This document shows positions 18,679 to 28,009 of a DNA stretch of 64,000 nucleotides, piece after piece (the stretch's first letter is position 1; each line of letters starts with the position of its first letter). Source of the stretch: Methylococcales bacterium (GTDB lineage: Bacteria; Pseudomonadota; Gammaproteobacteria; Methylococcales; Methylomonadaceae); contig JAPLRS010000011.1 of NCBI GenBank assembly GCA_026399015.1, forward strand, positions 1 to 64,000. Reading direction: 5' to 3'. The translations under genes and the position numbers were made by a program. Below the pieces are notes generated by a model. That model had not been told where the DNA came from. It saw only the letters and a program-made list of their open reading frames with translations, and ran no database searches.

Positions 18679-19090
18679 GGTGGTGAGGTAATTTAAAAAT
18701 CAAGTGACTATCTATTCAATAGCGGGCATTTTACAGCAAGACAACATTTCTTGCCCAAGTGCAAAGTCTTAATCCTATATCGTCTAAAAGCGAATCTATC
18801 TGCTCTCAATAACATAATATAAAAGGAGGCAATTACAGCTTATTTTCAAGCGCTGTTTGGATTCAATTTATTTTCCGTAGATTTGTATAATGCAACAAGC
18901 TAAGACAATTTAATGCTATTGCAATAAAAATCACAGATAATCCAGAAAAAATCGGCGATAATTCAGAGAAATTTCCTGAAAGATGACTTTTTCTCGACTT
19001 AGTTAAACTGGCTTTGATAATATAGGCACAACACGGACTTAAGCGAAATTTTTGATTTTATTTCACTTAAATTTCTAGCAAAAGCACCCA
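18679..19090. other. 410-bp gene-free, AT-rich gap
   Basis: No gene is supported. It holds an exact TATAAT at 18886-18891 on the plus strand without a good -35, an orphan AGGAGG near 18823 with no start codon behind it, and an imperfect direct repeat of GATAAT..CAGA (18936 and 18957, 21 bp apart). It probably contains the promoters of the two divergent flanking genes. Confidence 0.5.
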
Positions 19091-19534
19091 ATGTTAATCA
19101 ATAATAAAAATACATCCATGCAAAAAATAACATTACTCGCCCTATCTTTGCTCTTATCCTTACCCTTAACAACCCATGCAACTGAACATCATAGTGGCCA
19201 TGGTGGTGGCCCTAAAGGTGGTGGTGGCGGTGCTTCTGGTTGTGTTAAAGCACAATTAACAAAGTTTGCTCCAGCCCATTTAACAGAAGTTGTTCCAGGT
19301 GCAGAATTCTCATTTTTTGCGTTTAATATTGCAAAAGCTGACCAAATCTCCATTACCGTAAAAAACATCCCTGTTGATTTTGAAGCCGAATTTAAAGACC
19401 CGTATTTTTTGATCAAAAGTAAATTACCGGTAGAATTAGTTAAAACCTTCGCTCGTATCAATATTAAAGTAAAAGCTAAATCGCCAGACTGCGAAGCAGA
19501 AAATGGCTGGCTATTAAATATAGCAGAAAAATGA
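19091..19534 (+). CDS. Small secreted Gly/His-rich protein of unknown function
   Basis: 147 residues. The signal peptide probably spans residues 10-31, with cleavage after THA. The mature protein begins with a His/Gly-rich stretch (HHSGHGGGPKGGGGG), which could bind metal, followed by a compact domain of about 90 residues with two cysteines. I do not recognise the family. The Met at codon 10 (19118) would give a conventional signal peptide and is an alternative start; neither has a strong ribosome site. It stands alone. Confidence 0.6.
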   Translation: MLINNKNTSMQKITLLALSLLLSLPLTTHATEHHSGHGGGPKGGGGGASGCVKAQLTKFAPAHLTEVVPGAEFSFFAFNIAKADQISITVKNIPVDFEAEFKDPYFLIKSKLPVELVKTFARINIKVKAKSPDCEAENGWLLNIAEK

Positions 19535-19595
19535 CAAGCTTTTAATTTAAGCGATCAATTAATTCAATAAACTAAAGGTGAAAGAAACTTAAGTA

Positions 19596-20390
19596 ATGTC
19601 AGCAAACGACCCTAGTAAAAAATGTGCCGCATTTTGTCTTGCCTTAAGGTTTGATATAAATGCCTTGGCAGCCTTATTATCAAAATCAACCTTAATTCGT
19701 ATTATTAAAGGTGCTTTATTAATTGAGGATGATAATTCTTGGTCTGTTGTTTTTTCTTATGGGGCGGTTGTACATTGGAATGTTAGCCCTGAAAAACAAA
19801 CTAAATTACATCAATTATTACTAGACCATGCAGAGTTTCCACTTGCGGTAATAGAAGAAGATTTTTTTACTTTTGCTCTTGATTGCCCAAATACTCGTAT
19901 TATTGAAGATCATATAGAAATAGAATCTTCTGACCCAATTTTAATATTTGCGCTATCGCAAGGCATGGCTCAATCCATTAAGTTAGCATCGTTTGAAACT
20001 AATGCCATCACCACTATTAACAGCACCAGTTATATACCTAAATCATTGGCAGAAAATGGTCGTATTAAACTCAGTCGTTATAAAATTGCCACCATCCGTG
20101 GTCAGTTATTCTTAACAAAAAGCGATATTATTTTAAATTATGATTTACTAGATACCCCAGACTTCTTTTGGGAATATCCCGAATATGAACAATTTTACAG
20201 CATCACTGCTAAATACTTAGAGATTGCACCACGCACGCAAGTTTTATCTAAGAAACTAGAAACCATCCATGAACTGTTCGAGATGTTGGCAGATGAACAA
20301 AAACATCGACACTCCACTATTTTGGAATGGATTATTATTGGGCTTATTACTTTCGAAATAGGCATGACTATTGTAAGTAAACTATCTTAA
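19596..20390 (+). CDS. RMD1/YagE-family (DUF155) membrane-anchored protein
   Basis: 264 residues. The bulk is the DUF155 domain, shared with yeast Rmd1/Rmd8; the conserved core here is LSRYKIATIRGQLF through DFFWEYPEYEQFY. A single C-terminal membrane helix (about 245-262, WIIIGLITFEIGMTIVS) anchors it, as in other family members. Function in bacteria is unknown. The stop overlaps the rlmJ start in TAATG, so the two are translationally coupled. Confidence 0.82.
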   Translation: MSANDPSKKCAAFCLALRFDINALAALLSKSTLIRIIKGALLIEDDNSWSVVFSYGAVVHWNVSPEKQTKLHQLLLDHAEFPLAVIEEDFFTFALDCPNTRIIEDHIEIESSDPILIFALSQGMAQSIKLASFETNAITTINSTSYIPKSLAENGRIKLSRYKIATIRGQLFLTKSDIILNYDLLDTPDFFWEYPEYEQFYSITAKYLEIAPRTQVLSKKLETIHELFEMLADEQKHRHSTILEWIIIGLITFEIGMTIVSKLS

Positions 20391-21232
20391 TGCTCAGTTA
20401 TAGACACTCTTTTCACGCCGGCAATTTTGCCGATGTCTTAAAACATTTAGTTTTAATTAAAATTCTTGAGCATCTAAATACTAAAGAAAAACCCTTCTGT
20501 TGTATTGATACGCATGCTGGTGCTGGAGGTTATCTATTAGATAGTGATTACGCACAAAAAAATAAAGAATTTAACAACGGTATAGGCACTCTATGGTCAT
20601 TAGCCAATTTACCCGAAGCCGTTGCACAGTATGTAAAAGTTATTAAAAGTTTTAATGCTGACAATACCCTTACAACTTATCCAGGGTCACCCTTGTTGAT
20701 TCAAAACTTCTTACGCCAGCAAGATCATTTATTTGCTCATGAACTGCATCCTAGTGATATAGAACTATTAAAACAATCGATAAGAAATGACCGTCGCGTT
20801 ACTGTGCATCATACTGACGGTTTAAAAAACACGCTTGGACTATTGCCTCCTAAAGCTAATCGAGGTCTAGTATTAATTGACCCATCTTATGAAATAAAAA
20901 GTGATTACGAAACCGTATTACAAGCGGTTTTTAAATTTTATAAGCGCTTTGCACACGGCACTTTTGCCCTTTGGTATCCGGTGGTTGATCGTGCTAGAAA
21001 TATTGCTTTAGAAAAATCTATTAAAGACAGTACGCTTAAAAATGTCCACCTATACGAATTAGGCATTAAAGCAGATACTTTAGAACATGGTATGACTGCC
21101 AACGGTATGATTGTTATTAATCCACCCTGGAAACTGACAGAAGAATTACAAACCTGTTTGCCCTATTTAGCTAATACATTAGGTGTTGATGGTCAAGGTT
21201 ATTATCGTATTGAAACCTTAGTTGCAGAATAG
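20390..21232 (+). CDS. rlmJ: 23S rRNA (adenine(2030)-N6)-methyltransferase RlmJ
   Basis: 280 residues, the usual RlmJ length. The diagnostic N-terminus LSYRHSFHAGNFADVLKH, an AdoMet motif DTHAGAGGY, and the catalytic DPSYE are present. The enzyme methylates A2030 of 23S rRNA. It is coupled to the upstream DUF155 gene by a one-base overlap. Confidence 0.95.
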   Translation: MLSYRHSFHAGNFADVLKHLVLIKILEHLNTKEKPFCCIDTHAGAGGYLLDSDYAQKNKEFNNGIGTLWSLANLPEAVAQYVKVIKSFNADNTLTTYPGSPLLIQNFLRQQDHLFAHELHPSDIELLKQSIRNDRRVTVHHTDGLKNTLGLLPPKANRGLVLIDPSYEIKSDYETVLQAVFKFYKRFAHGTFALWYPVVDRARNIALEKSIKDSTLKNVHLYELGIKADTLEHGMTANGMIVINPPWKLTEELQTCLPYLANTLGVDGQGYYRIETLVAE

Positions 21233-21305
21233 CCGTACTGCCCTATCCTGCACATTAATGCTAAAATCCCCTATTATTTTACTTGGATAAAAAAGCTCAC
21301 TGATT

Positions 21306-22196
21306 ATGAAGAATATTATTGTAATGTCTGGCGATATCGGCAGTGGCAAATCATCCGTAGCCAAAGCGCTAAAAGAACTAACGCAGTTTGATATTATTGG
21401 TACCGGTACCATTCAACGAGAAATTGCTACTCGCCGTGGTGTAACGACTTTAGAGTTGAATAAAATATCACAAACTGATCGCAGTATTGATGATGAAATT
21501 GACGCTTACGTGGTTGAATTAGGTAAAACCCAAGATCAATTAATTTTAGATTCACGCTTAGCTTGGCACTTTATTCCTGATGCTTTTAAAGTGTTTTTAG
21601 CTGTTGATACTGTTGTTGGTGCTGAAAGAGTTTTTAATGCCGCCCGTGGTGATGAACATAATCCATCGTTGGCGATTACTTTAGAAAACAATCTAAAACG
21701 CCAAAGCATTGAAGATCAACGCTTTAACCATCTATACAATGTGCAATTTAGAAAATACAGCAACTATGATTTAATCATTGATACCTCTTTTACGACGCCA
21801 GAGGTCATTGCTCAAAAAATTAAAGATTGCTTTGACTTATGGTTGCAACAACAAGCCTTTGCGCAACTTTGGGTTACACCTAAAAAATTACTACCCACAC
21901 AATCTATAAAAGACTTAAACGCGGACCTAGTTTTAGCGGAAGACGAAGCCGTCAATGTTTTTGTGTGTAATGGTTTTATTTATATCAAAAACGGTCATCA
22001 AAAAATTATCGATGCCCATAAACAAGGCGTAAAACTAATCGCCACCCATATCTTATCTGAAGATCCAAATGCAGAATTAAATCCAGGACTCACTGCTCAG
22101 CAATTAGCTCATTCAGTGACCATTGCGATACTGTATAAATGGGAAGAAACCTTAGGATTTGAATACAGTGTTTATCCTGAAAAAGCATCCTCTTGA
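21306..22196 (+). CDS. Cytidylate-kinase-like P-loop protein with a possible ParB-like C-terminal domain
   Basis: 296 residues. Residues 1-185 form a P-loop kinase fold: Walker A GDIGSGKSS at 9-17, GTGTIQREIA, and LILDSRLAW, as in cytidylate-kinase-like proteins. The remaining 110 residues include VFVCNGFIYIKNGHQKI near 218-234, which recalls the (D)GHHR motif region of ParB/SerK-like folds; that is my inference from a short match. The phosphate acceptor is unknown, so 'kinase' is a fold-based name. It follows rlmJ after 73 bp and precedes the oxidase-like gene by 30 bp on the same strand. Confidence 0.65.
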   Translation: MKNIIVMSGDIGSGKSSVAKALKELTQFDIIGTGTIQREIATRRGVTTLELNKISQTDRSIDDEIDAYVVELGKTQDQLILDSRLAWHFIPDAFKVFLAVDTVVGAERVFNAARGDEHNPSLAITLENNLKRQSIEDQRFNHLYNVQFRKYSNYDLIIDTSFTTPEVIAQKIKDCFDLWLQQQAFAQLWVTPKKLLPTQSIKDLNADLVLAEDEAVNVFVCNGFIYIKNGHQKIIDAHKQGVKLIATHILSEDPNAELNPGLTAQQLAHSVTIAILYKWEETLGFEYSVYPEKASS

Positions 22197-22226
22197 CCTA
22201 CCTAATTAAATTAATAAAGGCTGACC

Positions 22227-22883
22227 ATGAACTCTTTTTTTGGTAAAGAACAACGACAACTTCAAGCAGAACATGATTGCCAGGCAATGGCTGACCGTTT
22301 GGAACAAATTATAGTTGAAAATCAAATTAGTGAGCAACACCAACCTTTTATAGAAAGTAGAGATTTCTTCTTTTTAACGACGGTTGATCATAGAGGCTAT
22401 CCTACTTGCTCTTATAAAGGCGGAAACCCAGGGTTTGTAAAAGTAGTTGATGCACAAACCCTAGCTTTTCCTAGTTTTAATGGCAACGGCATGTTCTTAT
22501 CCATGGGTAATATTAAAGGTAACGCAAAAGTAGGTTTGTTATTTATTGATTTTGAAACACCCCACCGCATCCGCGTACATGGTGATGCCACAATAACTGC
22601 TAACGATAGCTTGTTAAGTGAATTTTCTGGTGCAGAATTAATTGTTAGAGTAAAAATTAATGAGATTTTTATTAATTGCCCGCGTTATATCCATCGCATG
22701 CAAAAATTAGAATCTTCTAAATATGTACCACAAATAGACACAGAAACACCAGGCACACAATGGAAGCGTATTGATGCATTACAAGATGTATTACCCGCTT
22801 GTGATAAGGATATAGCAAAAAAACTTGGTGGGATTATTACGCCAGAAGAGTATGGCGCTATGGTCTTGAGCGGTAAAGGCTAA
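22227..22883 (+). CDS. Pyridoxamine 5'-phosphate oxidase-like flavin-binding protein
   Basis: 218 residues with the split-barrel FMN fold: FFLTTVDHRGYPTCSYKGG, LAFPSFNGNGMF, GNIKGNAKVGLLFID and RIRVHGDA are typical of this group. Members bind FMN, F420 or heme and reduce varied substrates; the exact one is unknown. The gene directly follows the P-loop kinase gene, and its stop abuts the radA stop with no gap. Confidence 0.82.
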   Translation: MNSFFGKEQRQLQAEHDCQAMADRLEQIIVENQISEQHQPFIESRDFFFLTTVDHRGYPTCSYKGGNPGFVKVVDAQTLAFPSFNGNGMFLSMGNIKGNAKVGLLFIDFETPHRIRVHGDATITANDSLLSEFSGAELIVRVKINEIFINCPRYIHRMQKLESSKYVPQIDTETPGTQWKRIDALQDVLPACDKDIAKKLGGIITPEEYGAMVLSGKG

Positions 22884-24257
22884 TTATAATTCAGTGACAA
22901 TATCTAAGGCTTCAGATAAAGTAGATACACCATAAATTTGCAAGCCTTTAATGGCCGTCTTAGGTACATTAGCTTTAGGGATAATCGCTTTCTTAAAACC
23001 ATGTTTTGCCGCGTCATTTAAACGCGCATGACCGTTAGCTACCGGTCTAATTTCACCACTCAGACCTATCTCACCAAAAAAGAAGGCATCATGTGGAATA
23101 ATTCTATCTTTTAAACTAGAAACCACACCAATCACTATCGCTAGATCAGAACTGGTTTCGGTTACTTTTATGCCCCCAACTACATTGGCATATATTTCAT
23201 CTTGCGCCGTAAATACACCTCCATGCCGATGTAAAACTGCCAACAACATTGCCAAGCGATTTTGATCAAAACCCACCGCTAAGCGCCTCGGATTTCCATA
23301 TTGACACTCTGTGACTAAGGCTTGAATCTCAACTAATAAAGGCCGAGTGCCTTCCCATAAGACCGTTACCACACTACCCGATGATGGTTTTTCTGCTCTA
23401 TTTAAAAACATGGCAGATGGATTTTTAACTTCTTTTAACCCAGTGCTATCCATCGCAAAAAAACCTAACTCGCCTACACTACCAAAACGATTTTTATCGG
23501 CCCTTAAAACTCTAAATCGTGCGTCATCAGTAGAGCCCAACATCACTTGGGTATCAACAATATGACTTAGCGTCATAGGCCCAGCTAATGATTGATCTTT
23601 GGTGACATGGCCCACCATAAAAATAGAAACTTGATGTTTTTTAGCGTACTGAGTCAGATAACTAGCAGACTCTCGCACTTGAGACACTGATCCAGGCGCA
23701 GAATCTGCTTCTTGGGTGTGCATCACTTGTATAGAATCGATAATTAAGATTTGTGGCTTAATCTCATCTAAAACATCACAGATACGTTGAACTGATGTTT
23801 CCATCAGCATCATGATTTTTTCAGCGGGTAATTTTAACCGTAAGGCCCGCTCGGCTATTTGTTGTAAAGATTCTTCACCGGAGACATATAAAACATTAAT
23901 ACCTCGATCGGCAATATTAGCAATAGCTTGTAATAATAAGGTACTTTTACCTGCGCCCGGCGCACCGCCAATTAACACGACGCTACCACAAACAATTCCA
24001 CCGCCTAGCACTCTATCAAACTCAGAGATACCGGTAGAAATACGCTCTGCCTGCGTTAAATTAACATCAGCTAATAGCTTAACTTCTGAGCGACTCCCAG
24101 CATAACCAGTGCGACTAGTGCGTTCGGCACTTGTAGAACCTAAGCGAACTTCTTTAATCGTATTCCATTCACCACAACTGGTGCATTGCCCACCCCAACG
24201 CGGATAATCAGCTCCGCATTGATCGCATACATAGGCAATTTTTACTTTCTTACTCAT
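22884..24257 (-). CDS. radA: DNA repair ATPase RadA (Sms)
   Basis: 457 residues. A zinc ribbon with C11, C14, C25 and C28, a RecA-like core with Walker A GGAPGAGKST at 97-106, the RadA signature KNRFGS, and a Lon-like C-terminal domain are all seen. RadA helps process recombination intermediates by driving branch migration. It is the last gene of a minus-strand run and lies 48 bp after the L,D-transpeptidase gene. Confidence 0.96.
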   Translation of the reverse strand: MSKKVKIAYVCDQCGADYPRWGGQCTSCGEWNTIKEVRLGSTSAERTSRTGYAGSRSEVKLLADVNLTQAERISTGISEFDRVLGGGIVCGSVVLIGGAPGAGKSTLLLQAIANIADRGINVLYVSGEESLQQIAERALRLKLPAEKIMMLMETSVQRICDVLDEIKPQILIIDSIQVMHTQEADSAPGSVSQVRESASYLTQYAKKHQVSIFMVGHVTKDQSLAGPMTLSHIVDTQVMLGSTDDARFRVLRADKNRFGSVGELGFFAMDSTGLKEVKNPSAMFLNRAEKPSSGSVVTVLWEGTRPLLVEIQALVTECQYGNPRRLAVGFDQNRLAMLLAVLHRHGGVFTAQDEIYANVVGGIKVTETSSDLAIVIGVVSSLKDRIIPHDAFFFGEIGLSGEIRPVANGHARLNDAAKHGFKKAIIPKANVPKTAIKGLQIYGVSTLSEALDIVTEL

Positions 24258-24305
24258 TATTTTTAGACAAAATCAGAGTAAGTAAATCGGCCAAAAAACT
24301 TAGCT

Positions 24306-25517
24306 TTAGCCGCCGTGATAATAACCACCTTTAGATCCTGTTTGTGCTTTAACAACGGCTTTTTCTTTAGTCACTTTAGTTTCTTTAGCTGGTTTTTCAG
24401 TTACTTTTTTATCAGCAACATGAGTAGCTTTAGTTGATTTTACAGAGGCTTTGACAGGTTCGGCTTCTGATTTTTTTGCCTTACCGGTTTTTTTATCAGC
24501 TTTAGTACCGGCTTTTTTGTTACTTGCCAAAGAGCCTTTCATAAGATCTTGTACAGGTGCAGGTGGTTCTGCAACTGCAGGAGCAACGCCCTCATAAAGA
24601 GCGACTGGAACGCCATCTATATCCGTTAGCGCTTTATTTAAAGCTACTTGATCAAAATCAGGCACTTCTCCGCCATTAGCTTTTTGAATTAAGGCTAAAG
24701 CAATTGCAAAGCGTTGATCTTGAGTTTTTTCTTCACCCTCTAAATCGGGATGTGCTTCTACATAAAGCACATTATTTAACCACCCCACTTTAATAGGTTG
24801 TTTAACGATATAAACCGGAGTCCCAATTTCTGCTGAATGATATAAGGCTTCGATATCTTCTGGATACATACGCACGCAACCGTGGGTAATTTGCATACCA
24901 ATACCAAATATCTTATCGATATCAGTGCCGTGTATACGATAATCACCTGGTAAATTTAAATAAAGTGCATAGGCACCTAAAGGATTATGTATGCCTGGAG
25001 GTACTATCTCAGGTAAATAATCTCCATTTGCAGCGTGCTCTCTTCTGATTGATTCAGGTGGATGCCATGCGGGATCTTTTACTTTTTTAGCAACTGTTGT
25101 TCTGCCCAATGGGGTTTGCCAGTCTTGACGTCCTACACCATGCGCATAAGACCTAACCGTACCTGGAGCACTGGCTGGATAATAATACATACGATATTCA
25201 GTGATATTCAGTGTAATACCATCATGAGGACTATCAGGCAAAATTCGTCTATTAGGTAAGCGAACAACATCACCCTTTTTAATCAACCAGCGATCTAACT
25301 TAGGATTAAGTGTAACAATTTCTGTTTGCCCTAAATTAAATCGTCTCGCGATATCCAGCAATGTTTGATCATGATCAGACGTAATAGTCAGTGTTTCTTC
25401 AGTAGAAACAGCAACAACTCTATCACCTTTTCTTGCAGGTAAATTATAGTTCATAGCATTAACCTGACCGATAGACAGCAAGATTAATGAACACAATAAA
25501 GGGGTACGAAATTTCAT
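24306..25517 (-). CDS. ErfK/YbiS-type L,D-transpeptidase with LysM and basic tail
   Basis: 403 residues. A signal peptide (1-21, ending VNA) is followed by a LysM-like wall-binding region (about 45-90) and a YkuD domain with HGTDI and ITHGCVRM, nucleophile C214. E. coli relatives attach Braun lipoprotein or cross-link murein. The C-terminal 80 residues are a low-complexity Lys/Ala/Thr tail (many KK and KxxK) ending in GGYYHGG, not part of the usual enzyme. It follows thrC by 32 bp, perhaps by readthrough. Confidence 0.9.
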   Translation of the reverse strand: MKFRTPLLCSLILLSIGQVNAMNYNLPARKGDRVVAVSTEETLTITSDHDQTLLDIARRFNLGQTEIVTLNPKLDRWLIKKGDVVRLPNRRILPDSPHDGITLNITEYRMYYYPASAPGTVRSYAHGVGRQDWQTPLGRTTVAKKVKDPAWHPPESIRREHAANGDYLPEIVPPGIHNPLGAYALYLNLPGDYRIHGTDIDKIFGIGMQITHGCVRMYPEDIEALYHSAEIGTPVYIVKQPIKVGWLNNVLYVEAHPDLEGEEKTQDQRFAIALALIQKANGGEVPDFDQVALNKALTDIDGVPVALYEGVAPAVAEPPAPVQDLMKGSLASNKKAGTKADKKTGKAKKSEAEPVKASVKSTKATHVADKKVTEKPAKETKVTKEKAVVKAQTGSKGGYYHGG

Positions 25518-25549
25518 TACGATTAGTTTCTCGATTACAAAATAAAAAT

Positions 25550-26623
25550 TTATAGATTATCTAAGATAGCGCGTTTAACTGCGTCAAGATCTGCATCAAT
25601 AGTCACTGGTTTAGAATCAACACATTGTTGCATTGCGATGTCTGGGTCTTTAATACCATTACCCGTTAAGGTACACACGATTTTACTGCCTTCAGGAATC
25701 TTACCGGATTTAATGTCTTGCATAGCACCTGCTAATGAAGTTGCAGAAGCCGGCTCACAAAAGATTCCTTCATATTGAGATAACATCTTTTGCGCCACTA
25801 ATATGTCTGCGTCAGAAAATTTATCAAACCAACCACCAGACTCTTGTTGAGCTGCCCAAGCAAAATCCCAAGACTGTGGATTGCCTATACGAATCGCTGT
25901 AGCAATAGTTTCTGGATTTTCGATAGGATGTCCAGCAATAAAAGGTGCTGCCCCCGCGGCTTGATAACCACACATCACAGGACGATTTCCACAAACGCGA
26001 TCTGTAGCGTACTCTTTATAGCCTTTCCAATAAGCTGAAATGTTACCCGCGTTACCCACTGGTAAACAGTGATAATCAGGTGCAAAGCCTAAATCATCCA
26101 CAATCTCAAAAGCGGCGGTTTTTTGACCTTCCAATCTAAAAGGATTAATTGAGTTAACGATAGTCACAGGCGCGTGGTTTGCAACTTCTTTAACCAATTC
26201 CATTCCTTGATCAAAGTTACCATTAATTTGAATAATAGAAGCGTTATACATTAGCGTTTGCGCTAATTTACCTAAAGCAATCTTGCCATCTGGTATTAAC
26301 ACAAATGCCTTAATACCTGCGCGAGCAGCATAAGCAGCAGCGGCGGCAGAAGTGTTACCCGTAGAAGCACAGATAATCGCTTGACTACCCTCTTCAACTG
26401 CTTTGGTAACCGCCATTGTCATACCACGGTCTTTAAAAGAACCGGTTGGATTTAAACCTTCAAATTTCACATAGATATCAACGTCTTTACCTAACATTCT
26501 AGGAATGTTTTGTAATTGAATCATCGGCGTATTGCCTTCGTTCAAACTAATAATTCGGGTATTTGCGCTAACCGGTAAACGATTTCTATAACGCTCAATT
26601 AGGCCAGTGTAGTGTTTATGCAT
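25550..26623 (-). CDS. thrC: Threonine synthase
   Basis: 357 residues, the shorter class of threonine synthase. The PLP lysine is K64 in NPTGSFKDRGM, and the phosphate-binding loop PVGNAGNISAYWKGYKE and CTLTGNGIKDPD match the family. It converts O-phosphohomoserine to threonine. It starts nine bases after hom, so hom and thrC form one operon. Confidence 0.96.
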   Translation of the reverse strand: MHKHYTGLIERYRNRLPVSANTRIISLNEGNTPMIQLQNIPRMLGKDVDIYVKFEGLNPTGSFKDRGMTMAVTKAVEEGSQAIICASTGNTSAAAAAYAARAGIKAFVLIPDGKIALGKLAQTLMYNASIIQINGNFDQGMELVKEVANHAPVTIVNSINPFRLEGQKTAAFEIVDDLGFAPDYHCLPVGNAGNISAYWKGYKEYATDRVCGNRPVMCGYQAAGAAPFIAGHPIENPETIATAIRIGNPQSWDFAWAAQQESGGWFDKFSDADILVAQKMLSQYEGIFCEPASATSLAGAMQDIKSGKIPEGSKIVCTLTGNGIKDPDIAMQQCVDSKPVTIDADLDAVKRAILDNL

Positions 26624-26632
26624 GGTATGTAA

Positions 26633-27970
26633 TTATCCTAAGGTTTCTAGGCGAATGCGATTGACTTTGCCAGTCACTGTTTTTAATGCTTCGATTTCTG
26701 CAATCGCCGCGTTCATTTCTTTTTCTAAGGTGATTTGAGTCAACAAGATAATAGGAATAGCTGTTTCATCACGCAGAGGTTCTTTTTGGATGATTGCTTC
26801 AATACTAATATCATGATCAGCCAAAATACGCGTAACATCGGCTAATACACCTGGTTTATCTTCGGCGTTTAAGCGTAAGTAGTAAGATGTTTTAAAGCTT
26901 TCAGATCCCACAACTGGGATATCGGCAATGGCATCCGCTTGAAATGCTAAATGGGGTACTCTATTTTCTGGATCAGATGTTAAAGCTCTTACCACATCAA
27001 TCACATCAGCAACAACCGCTGAAGCCGTTGGCTCTGCACCCGCACCTGCTCCGTAATAAAGGGTAGCACCTACCGCATCACCTTTAACTAACACAGCATT
27101 CATTACACCATTTACATTAGCGATTAAACGGCGTTCTGGAATTAAAGTAGGATGAACTCTCAGTTCAATACCTGCAGTTGTTTTTCTAGCAATCCCTAAA
27201 TGTTTAATGCGATAACCTAATTGCTCTGCATATTCAACATCAAGACGCGTTATTTGCGTAATACCCTCGGTATAAATCTTATCGAACTGTAATGGAATAC
27301 CAAAAGCAATAGAAGCCAAAATAGTTAATTTATGACCCGCATCAATCCCTTCAACATCAAAAGTAGGATCAGCTTCAGCATAACCTAAGGCTTGTGCCTC
27401 AGCTAACACATCAGAAAAGTCACGCCCTTTATCGCGCATTTCTGTGAGAATAAAATTACCAGTACCATTAATAATACCGGCTAACCATTCTATTTCATTA
27501 CCACTTAAACCTTCACGAATGGCTTTAATGATAGGAATACCACCGGCAACGGCTGCCTCAAAAGCCACGATAACGCCTTTCTCGCTGGCTTTAGCAAAAA
27601 TTTCATTACCATGTAAAGCAATTAAAGATTTATTAGCGGTAACAACATGTTTGCCGTTTTCTAAGGCTTTTAGCACCCATTCTTTAACGGGGCCAGCACC
27701 ACCAATTAATTCTAGAACTATCTCAATTTCTGGATCATTAATAATGTCCATAGGATCATTAGTTAACAAAATGCCTTGAGTGTCACATATTCGCGCTTTA
27801 TTTAAATCTTTTGCAGAAGCTCGTTTGATAACTATTTCTCTACCCGCACGACGAGCAATCTCTGCAACATTTCGCTTTAAGACATTAACCGTACCACCAC
27901 CGACAGTACCCAGTCCTAATACACCTACTTTTACCGGTTTCACATAAGCTCCAGTTAAAAAATCGTTCAC
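26633..27970 (-). CDS. hom: Homoserine dehydrogenase
   Basis: 445 residues. The NAD(P) motif GVLGLGTVGGGTV is at 17-29, followed by the catalytic domain with GIINGTGNFILTEM and ADPTFDVEGIDAGHK, and a C-terminal ACT domain (about 355-440) for threonine feedback. It is the monofunctional form, not fused to aspartokinase. It feeds thrC and is preceded by alaC after 39 bp. Confidence 0.97.
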   Translation of the reverse strand: MNDFLTGAYVKPVKVGVLGLGTVGGGTVNVLKRNVAEIARRAGREIVIKRASAKDLNKARICDTQGILLTNDPMDIINDPEIEIVLELIGGAGPVKEWVLKALENGKHVVTANKSLIALHGNEIFAKASEKGVIVAFEAAVAGGIPIIKAIREGLSGNEIEWLAGIINGTGNFILTEMRDKGRDFSDVLAEAQALGYAEADPTFDVEGIDAGHKLTILASIAFGIPLQFDKIYTEGITQITRLDVEYAEQLGYRIKHLGIARKTTAGIELRVHPTLIPERRLIANVNGVMNAVLVKGDAVGATLYYGAGAGAEPTASAVVADVIDVVRALTSDPENRVPHLAFQADAIADIPVVGSESFKTSYYLRLNAEDKPGVLADVTRILADHDISIEAIIQKEPLRDETAIPIILLTQITLEKEMNAAIAEIEALKTVTGKVNRIRLETLG

Positions 27971-28009
27971 ATTCCAAAATAATTGAGACAGTTGCTATAA
28001 GCAGTCGTC

